NCBI GenBank assembly: GCA_938023085.1
Contig: CALHDP010000083.1
Location: forward strand, 1-29,375
Reading direction: 5' to 3'
DNA from: an uncultured Collinsella sp.
Lineage (GTDB): Bacteria > Actinomycetota > Coriobacteriia > Coriobacteriales > Coriobacteriaceae
Length of the DNA: 29,375 bases
In this document: piece after piece, positions 22,544 through 29,375 of the stretch
How positions within the stretch are numbered: the stretch's first letter is position 1
Layout of the letters: each line of letters opens with the position of its first letter
The notes under the pieces: generated by a model
Told to the model about the DNA's origin: nothing
The model's input: only the letters and a program-made list of their open reading frames with translations
Databases searched by the model: none
Position numbers and translations under genes: made by a program

Positions 22544-23653
22544 TTATGCTGGCTTAAGCCCAAAACACGCTCGAAGCGTGTTCAGCAGCGCATCCTGCTT
22601 CTTTCGACGAGCCTCTACGCGATTCTGATAGCGCTTGCCCATGCGTTGGTAGATGCGCCATGCGAGCGCTTCCATCGCTTCCATGTCACAGAGCATTTCG
22701 TTGTTGACCGTCGCGACCTCGATTCCCATAGTAATCAAGCCCGTGTTGCGCTTTTCATCATGGATACGTCCCCTCCGGGAGGAATGGCCCAGCTCACCGT
22801 TGTATTCCAGGTCAAACCGGGCTGCTTCCTGATACGCATCGCAAACTGCATGCGGCATCCCCGAGATTGCCTGCGCGCGGTCATCGAACTCAATCTTGTA
22901 GTCGGTCTTAAAGGGACCACAGGCAAATCCGCCATAGGAAAACGGAAGCGAAAACAGGGCGAGCATGATGCACTCCATGGGTGAGCGCAGGTTTTCCGAA
23001 AGATAGGGACACAGACGCTGCAGCTGCTTGGCTGCGTTCCCCTTGCATACCGCGAGGTAATCTGCCAGACGATCGGGCGTCAGCACCGGCTCAACCTCAA
23101 AGTAGCCCACATCTGCTGGCTGGTCCTTGTCCTTTGCAAGTTTATTCGTAACAGGCGAGGTGTAGGGAGGCAGATACTTCCCGCGGTCGCTCAGTGAAAT
23201 CTTAGAGCATAGTTCCTGGGCCAGGGCAAACGCCTGGATGCAGCCGACCTCACGCGCAACGGCAACACAAAGGGCCTCGGGAGATAGACTGTACACCCCC
23301 GGTTCTACCTCTAGAATCGAGCCGGCGGGCAACCCGGAGCATACGGACCAGCCCACGCCAGGCATGCGGCGGCGCTGCGCCGCAGATCCCACCAGCAAGC
23401 AAAGACCTTCTTGCACCTCGCCGCTTGCGGCCCCAATCCGCACCAAGTCGGGAAGATAGATGTCCTCGGTCGAGGGCGACGACGTGCGCAGCACACGGCG
23501 CTCTTCATCGGGATCGAGGTCCCTCCAGCTTATGTAACCCATTTGTCGGCGCTCGGCGCGCATCATGCGTAGCGCCGAGGCGCCTGTTAGGATTACGGAA
23601 GCCGCTAGCTGTTCGTCTGTCGGCTCGTCACACCGCGCCATCTTCACTGCCAC
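22544..23653 (-). CDS. uncharacterised protein with PD-(D/E)XK nuclease-like C-terminus
   Basis: GTG 23653, with AGGGG 7 nt upstream and 10 bp after the comF stop, gives 369 residues; ATG 23641 is an alternative. Residues 55-155 recall AbiEi-like proteins of this class (IYLPDLVRIG, CLLVGSAAQRRR, SGLPAGSILEVEPGVYSLSPE). Residues 222-315 show a DUF559/Vsr-like order of acidic residues: Glu227 in SPMECIM, Asp272, then EYNG at 283-286 (Glu283, Asn285), His290 and HDEKR at 298-302. That fits a DNA-cleaving fold, but neither the fold nor activity is proven. A longer reading to 24019 merely overlaps comF in another frame. It ends the housekeeping operon and precedes the MITE-like repeat. Confidence 0.8.
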   Translation of the reverse strand: MAVKMARCDEPTDEQLAASVILTGASALRMMRAERRQMGYISWRDLDPDEERRVLRTSSPSTEDIYLPDLVRIGAASGEVQEGLCLLVGSAAQRRRMPGVGWSVCSGLPAGSILEVEPGVYSLSPEALCVAVAREVGCIQAFALAQELCSKISLSDRGKYLPPYTSPVTNKLAKDKDQPADVGYFEVEPVLTPDRLADYLAVCKGNAAKQLQRLCPYLSENLRSPMECIMLALFSLPFSYGGFACGPFKTDYKIEFDDRAQAISGMPHAVCDAYQEAARFDLEYNGELGHSSRRGRIHDEKRNTGLITMGIEVATVNNEMLCDMEAMEALAWRIYQRMGKRYQNRVEARRKKQDALLNTLRACFGLKPA

Positions 23654-23663
23654 AAAATCACCC

Positions 23664-24470
23664 CTACCAAACGCGTGCGATAGCGAGGCCATCGACTGCC
23701 GCAGCACCGGCGCGCTTGAGTTCCGCCGAAGCCGCGGCCATCGTCGCGCCCGTGGTGATAACGTCATCGATAAGCAGCAGGCGGCGGCCCCGCACGTCCT
23801 CAACGGTCTCGTACATGCCTCGGGCGCGTTCACGGCGTTCTTCACGACCGAGTTCACGCTGGTCGCCATGACCGTACTTAACGAGGGCGTCGAGCAGCGG
23901 AACACCCGACAGCTCGCAAAATGGGCGCGCGATGGCTTCCATATGATCGAAACCGCGTCGCCGAAACGCCGCCGCCGTCGCGGGCACAAACACCACCGCA
24001 TCGGCGCCGGACAACACACCGCCTAAGCGTTCGGGTGCCGCGACCTGGGCATGTAAGGCGGTGTCGTATAGCAGCTCTGCCAGATACGGCGCCAGACGTC
24101 GCTCGCCCGCGTCTTTGTACGCTTTAATGATCCGCGGCAGCGGATGCGTGTAAGCGGCACATGCCAGGCACCGGTCGAGAGCTTCGGCCATCGCCGAGGA
24201 CACACCCTCGACCGAGCACTCGGTGCACAGCAAGTCTCCAAACGGGGCACCGCATCGGGTGCAGCTATAACGTGGATCGATGAGCGTGAGCGCGGCCAGG
24301 CAGTCTTGGCAAATAAGCGCACCGGCGCGCTCGCAGCCGGCGCATCGCGTGGGCGACAACGCCTCAAGCGCCTCGTGCGCCGCCCGCTCGGCAAACGGTA
24401 GCAATTCGTCCGCAAACGGTAGGATGCCGGCACCTTGCAGGCATCCCAACACGTTCAAATGTCTCTTCAC
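23664..24470 (-). CDS. comF: ComF family phosphoribosyltransferase-like protein
   Basis: GTG 24470 gives 268 residues. The N-terminal part has two zinc-knuckle pairs: Cys43/Cys46 with Cys54/Cys57, and Cys70/Cys73 with Cys82/Cys85. The C-terminal part is a type-I phosphoribosyltransferase fold with the PRPP loop LLLIDDVITTGAT (231-243). Family knowledge links ComF to DNA uptake and processing during competence in Firmicutes and Proteobacteria; the enzyme reaction is unknown. Here it follows ricT in the tmk-holB-ricT operon after 102 bp. Its ribosome site lies within a perfect hairpin. Confidence 0.92.
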   Translation of the reverse strand: MKRHLNVLGCLQGAGILPFADELLPFAERAAHEALEALSPTRCAGCERAGALICQDCLAALTLIDPRYSCTRCGAPFGDLLCTECSVEGVSSAMAEALDRCLACAAYTHPLPRIIKAYKDAGERRLAPYLAELLYDTALHAQVAAPERLGGVLSGADAVVFVPATAAAFRRRGFDHMEAIARPFCELSGVPLLDALVKYGHGDQRELGREERRERARGMYETVEDVRGRRLLLIDDVITTGATMAAASAELKRAGAAAVDGLAIARVW

Positions 24471-24476
24471 GACACA

Positions 24477-24506
24477 ACCCTCCCTACGCTCGGTCGCAGG
24501 GAGGGT
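24477..24506 (-). promoter_or_regulatory. hairpin that buries the comF ribosome site
   Basis: On the minus strand ACCCTCCCT (24498-24506) pairs perfectly with AGGGAGGGT (24477-24485) around 12 nt. The 3' arm contains the Shine-Dalgarno sequence GGGAGGG, 7 nt before GTG 24470. No T-run follows, so a translational switch is more likely than a terminator. Confidence 0.6.
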
Positions 24507-24572
24507 CGTTGATTCAGCGCTATGGTACCCCGACGCGTTTGGGGTCAGGCAGGTTAAATCCGTTTGCGGGCG

Positions 24573-26273
24573 CTATTCGCCGGTGGGCGGTTGCGGTGCG
24601 GACGAGTTTTGGGTCGAGCCCTCGCCACCGTCCTGGCGCGGTTTGCGGGAACGACGGCGGCGACGGCGCTTCTGGCCCTGGTCGACCGAACCCTCGCCAC
24701 CACGATCTTCGCGCGACTCGCGTTCGTCGCGAGCAGCGCTGCGCGCGGCCTTGGCGGCCGCCCCTCCGCCATCTCCGGGGCGACGGCGCGTGACCTTGAC
24801 CTCGCCATCCGAGACCTGATCGGCCACGGAGGGCACCGAGGGCTTTTGCTGCGTACCCGAAGAATGGCGACGACGCGGACGCGGGACGCGCTCGTCATCG
24901 TTGCGCTGCTTGCCACCCTTGTCGGCAGGCGTATCGGAACCCGAACCACCCTTGGGGGCGGCACCGGCTTCGCGAGCGGCTGCGGCGCGGAAGGCGTCCT
25001 CGCGCTCCTCGCTCGACAGGTGACGGCGGCGACGGCGCGTGGGATTCATGCCACCGCCGCGGTTTTGCTGCTGGGGCTGCTGGGCCTCGCGCTCGCGGGG
25101 AGAATTCTTGCCTGCGGGAGCAGCCTCGCCGGCATCGCCCGAACCCGAGCGCTTGCGGCGGCGACGTCCACCGGCGGCCTCCTCAGCCTCGGGTGCCTCG
25201 GCCTTGCCGCGACCCTTACCGCGGCCGCGACCCTCGCCCTGGCTCTGACCGGCACGGGTATCGGCGTCCGCATCGCGACGGCGGCGCTTGGGCATCGACG
25301 TGCCGGCCAGACGGTCGGCGCTCGACAGGCCATCGCCCACGTCGACGCCGTTCTCGCGGTCGAGCTCCATAAGCGCCAGGCGCATCTCGGGCGACTCGAT
25401 ACGCTCGAGCACATCGCGCGTCACGCAGTCGGGGCGGCAGTTGCAGCCCTGCTCGGCGGCCTTCTTTTTGCAGCCCTCAGAGCAGGTCATGTCGGCCAAG
25501 TTGACCTTAAAGACTTTGCCGTTCTCCAGGCGCAACACCAGCTGCTCACGTGGCGTGTCATATTCCTGGATACGCGCCTTGCCAAGCGGCGTATCGATAA
25601 GCGTCTTCTTTTTGGGCGCGCGGCTCTTAAAGTCCTTGTACGCCTCGAACTCGTAGCGCAGGCAGCACATCAGGCGGCCGCAGACGCCGCTAATCTTGGA
25701 CGAGTTGAGCGGCAGGTCCTGCTCTTTTGCCATGCGAATCGAAACCGGCTCAAACTGTCCGCCAAAGCGCGTGCAGCAGAGCTCCTGGCCGCACTGGGCA
25801 TAGCCGCCCACCAGGCGGGTCTCGTCGCGCACGCCGATCTGGCGCATGTCGACGCGAATGTGCAGCGTCGAGGACAGGTCCTTGACGAGCTGACGGAAAT
25901 CGACGCGCTCCTCGGCAGCAAAGTAGAACACAGCCTTCTCGCCGCCAAACAGGTACTCGACGCCGACCGGCTTCATCTCGAGGTCGAGTTCCTTGACCAG
26001 ACGGCGGAAGTCGACCATGGCCTCGTCACCCTGGATAGCCAGGTCGTCGGCAAGCTGCAGGTCGATGTCGCTCGCCACGCGCAACACGGGCTTGAGCGGC
26101 TGACCGATCTCGTCTTGCGGCACCTCGAAGGGATCGGCCGTGACCAGGCCGATCTCGGTTCCGCGCTCGGTGGAGCAAATGGCATAATCGGCCTCGAGGA
26201 TATCCAGATCCTGCGGGTCGAACCACAGGTCGCGCGAGGCGTAGGTAAACTTAACGGGTACGACTAACGGCAT
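24573..26273 (-). CDS. ricT: RicT/YaaT (PSP1 domain) protein with long basic tail
   Basis: The protein has 566 residues, about twice the usual length. Residues 1-300 are the PSP1/RicT core with the two conserved Cys blocks YAQCGQELCCTRFGG (Cys161/166/167) and SGVCGRLMCCLRYE (Cys198/203/204). In Bacillus, RicT works with RicA and RicF as an Fe-S complex that guides RNase Y. A further cluster of five Cys lies at 264-283 (C-x3-C-x8-C-x-C-x3-C). Residues about 325-566 are low-complexity, rich in Arg, Gly, Lys, Asp and Ser, with RRRRR-type runs suited to RNA binding (inference). It overlaps the holB stop by 10 bp, indicating coupled translation. Confidence 0.93.
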   Translation of the reverse strand: MPLVVPVKFTYASRDLWFDPQDLDILEADYAICSTERGTEIGLVTADPFEVPQDEIGQPLKPVLRVASDIDLQLADDLAIQGDEAMVDFRRLVKELDLEMKPVGVEYLFGGEKAVFYFAAEERVDFRQLVKDLSSTLHIRVDMRQIGVRDETRLVGGYAQCGQELCCTRFGGQFEPVSIRMAKEQDLPLNSSKISGVCGRLMCCLRYEFEAYKDFKSRAPKKKTLIDTPLGKARIQEYDTPREQLVLRLENGKVFKVNLADMTCSEGCKKKAAEQGCNCRPDCVTRDVLERIESPEMRLALMELDRENGVDVGDGLSSADRLAGTSMPKRRRRDADADTRAGQSQGEGRGRGKGRGKAEAPEAEEAAGGRRRRKRSGSGDAGEAAPAGKNSPREREAQQPQQQNRGGGMNPTRRRRRHLSSEEREDAFRAAAAREAGAAPKGGSGSDTPADKGGKQRNDDERVPRPRRRHSSGTQQKPSVPSVADQVSDGEVKVTRRRPGDGGGAAAKAARSAARDERESREDRGGEGSVDQGQKRRRRRRSRKPRQDGGEGSTQNSSAPQPPTGE

Positions 26274-27391
26274 TTCAGTGCCTTCCTGATATCGAACAGC
26301 ATGACCTCGATGGCCAGCTGGGGAGTAACGTTTCTGGCGATGTTGCGCTCAGCGGTCGCGACTGCCTCGAGCGCCCGGGTGGCACCCGCAACATTCGTCG
26401 CCGCGGCAAGCCGCCCGATCGTGTCGCGCACGTCCTCGTTCACAACGTCTGCCGCCTCATCCTGAAGTGTCAGCAGCACGTCGCGCATGAGCGTCCGCGC
26501 GCTCGCCAGCGCTTCCATGATACCCGAACGCTCGCGCGCGTTGAGTTCGCGCTTGTTGCGGTCCTCAAGCTGCTTCAATGCTCCACGCGACAGATAGTCG
26601 GCATTTTGCTCGAGCACCTTTTCCTGCGTGGACTTGACCTCGGCGAGCGGCGCCTTGACGGCGACGATGAGCGACTTGGCGCGACTGAGCACATCGGCCT
26701 CGTCGGCGGCGATGAGCGAGTCGATGGCACGGACCATCTGGCGACGGGCGTCCTGGCGCTCGGCGCTCTTGAGGAACTCGATGCCACGCGTGGGGCTTCC
26801 CGCCACAGCGACGGCCATGCGGCAGCGTGCGGGATCCTGACCGGTGGCGCGGCTCACGGCCTGCGCGGCCACAGTGGGCGACACCAGCCGAAACGGTACG
26901 CACTGGCAGCGGCTCACGATGGTGGGCAGCATCACGTCGGCCGAGGTGCCCAACAGGATGAACATGACGCCCTCGGGCGGTTCCTCGAGCGTTTTGAGCA
27001 GCGCGTTGGCGGTGTTGGCGCGCAGCTGCTCGGCCCGGTCGATGATGTAGACCTTGGCCTTGGCACGGATGGGCGCCAGAGGCACGTCATCGAGCAGCTC
27101 GCGGGTCTGGGCGATGAGGTAGCCCGTGGCGCTCTCGGGCGTGTAATAGTGCACGTCGGGGTGCGTATGGCGGGCGACGCGCACGCAGCTATCGCATGAG
27201 CCGCAGCCATCCTGCTCGCACAGGAAGGCTTGGGCGAGCGCCCACGCGGCGTCGAGCTTGCCCGCGCCGGGCGCGCCCAAAAACAGATAGGCGTGCGATG
27301 CGCGACCGCTGGCGACGGCGTTGGTCAAAAAGTCGCGCACGCGCTCTTGGGTGTCGAGCTTGGCCAGCAGGCTTGCCTGAGCGGGGGCCAT
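26264..27391 (-). CDS. holB: DNA polymerase III clamp-loader subunit delta'
   Basis: ATG 27391 (GGAGG 9 nt upstream) is one base after the tmk stop and gives 375 residues. Landmarks are the Walker A motif GAPGAGK (39-45), the zinc knuckle Cys58/63/66/69, the acidic segment VYIIDRAEQLRANTANALLKTLEEPP, and the SRC arginine-finger motif in TIVSRCQC. It forms part of the complex that opens and loads the beta clamp. The C-terminal third is less conserved and helical. The gene lies between tmk and ricT, an order known from Firmicutes. Confidence 0.93.
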   Translation of the reverse strand: MAPAQASLLAKLDTQERVRDFLTNAVASGRASHAYLFLGAPGAGKLDAAWALAQAFLCEQDGCGSCDSCVRVARHTHPDVHYYTPESATGYLIAQTRELLDDVPLAPIRAKAKVYIIDRAEQLRANTANALLKTLEEPPEGVMFILLGTSADVMLPTIVSRCQCVPFRLVSPTVAAQAVSRATGQDPARCRMAVAVAGSPTRGIEFLKSAERQDARRQMVRAIDSLIAADEADVLSRAKSLIVAVKAPLAEVKSTQEKVLEQNADYLSRGALKQLEDRNKRELNARERSGIMEALASARTLMRDVLLTLQDEAADVVNEDVRDTIGRLAAATNVAGATRALEAVATAERNIARNVTPQLAIEVMLFDIRKALKCR

Positions 27392-27392
27392 G

Positions 27393-28076
27393 TTACTCGG
27401 CCTCCTGGGCAAGCGCGGCGGTGACGGCGTCCTGGGAAATATCGAGGCCGTAGGCGCGAACCTGCTCGACCGTCTTCTCGAAGACTTCCTCGATGGTCGC
27501 GGTCGCGTCGATGAGCTTTACGCGGTTTGGTTCCTCGGCGGCAATGGCGCAAAATCCCTGGTAGACGCGCTCTTGGAAGGCCATGCCCTTGGCCTCCATG
27601 CGGTCGGCCGCACCGCGGTCGGCCATGCGCAGCGCCGCCTGCTCGGGCGTGATGTGATAGACGAGCGTGAGCGCCGGGTGCGTACCCGCGACGGCCAGGT
27701 TGTTGGCGTCGCGTACTATCTGGCGATCGAGGCCATCGGCAAACGCCTGGTAGCAGGTCGTGGAATCGTAGAAGCGATCGCACAGGACCACCTTACCGAC
27801 AGCAAGGGCGGGCACGATGACCTCGTGCACCAACTGAGCGCGCGCCGCCTCGTAGAGCAACAACTCGCAGGTGTCGCCCATCGCTGTATTGGCGGGGTCG
27901 AGCAGCAGAGCACGGATCTTTTCGCTGATGGCGGTACCGCCCGGCTCGCGCAGGCTCACAACCTGGTAGCCAGCGAGTTCAAGAGCGCGGGCAAGCAGGC
28001 GCGCCTGCGTGGACTTGCCGGCGCCATCGACGCCCTCGAGCGTGATAAAGCTATGTTGAGCGGGCTCAAAAGCCAT
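27393..28076 (-). CDS. tmk: thymidylate kinase
   Basis: The 227-residue enzyme phosphorylates dTMP to dTDP with ATP. It shows the P-loop EGVDGAGKST (14-23), the REPGGT segment (43-48), the DRF motif (100-102, VLCDRFYDSTTCYQ) and a Gly/Arg-containing lid near residues 160-172. The length is slightly above the common 205-215, with a longer C-terminus. A purine-rich site (GGAAGGGG) precedes ATG 28076. It is the first gene of the minus-strand operon tmk-holB-ricT-comF-nuclease-like. Confidence 0.95.
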   Translation of the reverse strand: MAFEPAQHSFITLEGVDGAGKSTQARLLARALELAGYQVVSLREPGGTAISEKIRALLLDPANTAMGDTCELLLYEAARAQLVHEVIVPALAVGKVVLCDRFYDSTTCYQAFADGLDRQIVRDANNLAVAGTHPALTLVYHITPEQAALRMADRGAADRMEAKGMAFQERVYQGFCAIAAEEPNRVKLIDATATIEEVFEKTVEQVRAYGLDISQDAVTAALAQEAE

Positions 28077-28186
28077 GGGCGCAGCCCCTTCCTACAAGGC
28101 GCGTAAATGCGAGTTATAGCAACCAAGCCATGATACCCCAGTGCTCGGCGCGCCCCAAATCCAACCTAGCCATCGAGGCATCCCCG

Positions 28187-28255
28187 AAGTTGCGGTGAAA
28201 TAGGGACTGATTGAAGCTCTGAGACCGCCAAACAGTCCCTATTTCACCGCAACTT
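28187..28255. repeat. REP-like element with perfect 23-bp inverted arms
   Basis: The arms at 28187-28209 and 28233-28255 are perfectly complementary (inner part AAATAGGGACTG / CAGTCCCTATTT) around a 23-nt loop. No T-run follows on either strand. It occupies the gap between the divergent tmk operon and the zinc-ribbon gene. It shares the TAGGGAC core with the element at the window end. Confidence 0.85.
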
Positions 28256-28323
28256 ATGATGGGGAATTTTGGACGCTGGGTATAATCGTCGTATTGCATT
28301 GAAATGTGGCGAAAGGAGTGGCA

Positions 28324-29307
28324 ATGTCTCGGTATTGCGCCTCGTGCGGCAAGCTTCTTGCAGATAATGCCAAGTTCTGCACCTCGTGCGGTGCACCTGT
28401 TGAGCAAACAACCGCAAGCGATAGCCAGCCCGCTTTTGAGCAGACCGGCTCCCTTGATACGCCGCAAGTCAAGGCGGACGACCCCCTCGCCTATCGCCCC
28501 GACCCCGCCGCAGGCCCCGCGGCCGTCGAGACCACGCAGCGCATACCCGTCGCGAGCGACTCGCCCCAACAGCAGCCGGCTCCCGCATACGCGCCCGCTT
28601 CGCCACAGACCCCCGCTCCCAAAAAGAGCGGCACCGGGCCGCTTATCGCCGTTATCGTTGTGCTGGTGGCGATCATCATCGCCCTGGTCGTTTTCTTTGT
28701 GATCAAGCCTTTCGACAACGCCGCCACGCAGACGTCTGCCGAGGTAGCTAAGCTGCACCATGACGTCGACGACGATGACCTAAAGCCTCTCGGCGATCCC
28801 AACAGCCTGTACGACGATGATGACGATGACGACGAGGATGGCGGCGAAGCAACGCTCTCCGAGCAGAATCTCTACCGCCGACTGAGCGAATACTACGACT
28901 TGCTCGAAGACCTCGACAACTACGTCCGTGGCTGCGCGCAGAACTTCAACGGCAGCTATCTGGAAGAGGATCGAACCACCCGTCAAAATCTCGCCGACGT
29001 CGCCGAGCGCACGGAGGACACCATCGAGCAGTATTACGACATCGTCGAGGACCTAGACGTCCCGACGAGCTCCAAGAACTACAGCTCCTGGAAGGACATC
29101 ATCGCCCTGTACGACGACCTGGATCACCGCATTGACGCAATCTGTGATGCCTGGGAGATCAGCCTGAAATACGACAAGCCTGTGGACCACAAGAATGAGA
29201 TTGTGGCGCCGCTGTCGCGCGACAACGTGGCGGGCACCAATGACAATAAGTACCGCCTAGACTTTGAGGAGCGCTATCCCGGCGCCAAACCCGTCGAAGT
29301 GAACTAG
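28324..29307 (+). CDS. zinc-ribbon membrane protein with acidic extracellular part
   Basis: ATG 28324 (AAAGGAG 6 nt upstream) gives 327 residues. A zinc ribbon opens the protein: Cys5/Cys8 (YCASCGK) and Cys19/Cys22 (FCTSCGA). A Pro/Ala/Gln-rich linker runs to about 105, followed by one membrane segment (about 105-128). An Asp/Glu run at 164-172 comes next, encoded by a GAT/GAC-repeat tract near 28810-28835. Residues 175-327 are a helical, acidic domain with many Tyr. The zinc ribbon should face the cytoplasm and the rest the outside. I recognise no enzyme motif. It may be a sensor or envelope protein; the function is unknown. Confidence 0.87.
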   Translation: MSRYCASCGKLLADNAKFCTSCGAPVEQTTASDSQPAFEQTGSLDTPQVKADDPLAYRPDPAAGPAAVETTQRIPVASDSPQQQPAPAYAPASPQTPAPKKSGTGPLIAVIVVLVAIIIALVVFFVIKPFDNAATQTSAEVAKLHHDVDDDDLKPLGDPNSLYDDDDDDDEDGGEATLSEQNLYRRLSEYYDLLEDLDNYVRGCAQNFNGSYLEEDRTTRQNLADVAERTEDTIEQYYDIVEDLDVPTSSKNYSSWKDIIALYDDLDHRIDAICDAWEISLKYDKPVDHKNEIVAPLSRDNVAGTNDNKYRLDFEERYPGAKPVEVN

Positions 29308-29324
29308 CGCTTTGTCGTTCCCGA

Positions 29325-29375
29325 GCCGGCAGTTAGGGACGTTCCTAAACTGCCGGCAGAAAAGGAACGTCCCTA
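29325..29375. repeat. REP-like element at the window end (possibly incomplete)
   Basis: GCCGGCAGTT (29325-29334) and AACTGCCGGC (29348-29357) flank AGGGACGTTCCTA. TAGGGACGTTCCT (29334-29346) then recurs inverted at 29363-29375. The window ends within or just after the element, so its full extent is unknown. It starts 17 bp after the zinc-ribbon gene stop and may also end that transcript. Confidence 0.75.

Noticed and set aside
23642..24019. N-terminal extension of the nuclease-like protein to 491 residues
   Set aside because: The added part lies wholly inside comF in another frame, is Arg/Cys-rich, and lacks a ribosome site.
24564..26267. 567-residue plus-strand frame opposite ricT
   Set aside because: It is an antisense shadow of a GC-rich gene; the translation is Ala/Leu/Thr-biased with no domain.

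Overview
The window looks like chromosome from a Collinsella-like member of the Coriobacteriia (Actinomycetota). This rests on high-GC coding sequence, a gut-type sugar economy built on PTS transporters, a Firmicutes-style tmk-holB-ricT-comF block, and protein families I associate with that class. Species cannot be fixed from the sequence alone.

Left part (1-8.4 kb), galactoside use. A LacI-type repressor (cut by the window edge) is divergent from a lactose-family PTS permease (IIC-IIB, no IIA) and a LacG-type 6-phospho-beta-galactosidase. A palindromic operator cluster lies between them. After the lacG terminator comes a 740-bp non-coding stretch. It holds an 80-bp-periodic array of four hairpins, a further inverted repeat, and nine copies of a heptamer in front of an AlbA_2/HATPase/winged-helix regulator. 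A DeoR-family repressor follows tail to tail, and then galactose mutarotase.

Middle part (8.4-14.1 kb), amino-sugar use. An orphan mannose/sorbose-type PTS IIB domain has tyrosine at the usual phospho-histidine position. Next come tRNA-Thr(CGT) and a GlcNAc regulon: nagE-type permease, GntR/UTRA repressor, nagA and a YhcH-family gene. TGGT-N4-ACCA operators sit before both the repressor gene and, further off, the permease gene.

Right-centre (14.1-22.5 kb), mostly minus strand. This includes an acidic membrane-anchored SurA-N-like protein and a tight operon of an oxidoreductase with a His/Cys-rich tail, a small membrane protein, a HEAT-like protein and an NAD-type isocitrate dehydrogenase. 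DegV, long-form HPF and an orphan family-3 solute-binding lipoprotein with a roughly 320-nt leader follow.

Right end (22.5-29.4 kb). The minus-strand housekeeping operon tmk-holB-ricT-comF ends in an unfamiliar protein with a PD-(D/E)XK-like C-terminal pattern, followed at once by a 219-bp MITE-like inverted repeat. A divergent zinc-ribbon membrane protein closes the window. Three short hairpins sharing a GGGAC-type core but with unrelated stems (8.44, 28.2 and 29.3 kb) look like dispersed REP-like elements.

The strongest leads are the hairpin array next to the AlbA_2 regulator, the His-to-Tyr IIB, the metal-binding tail on the oxidoreductase, and the nuclease-like gene with its flanking inverted repeat.
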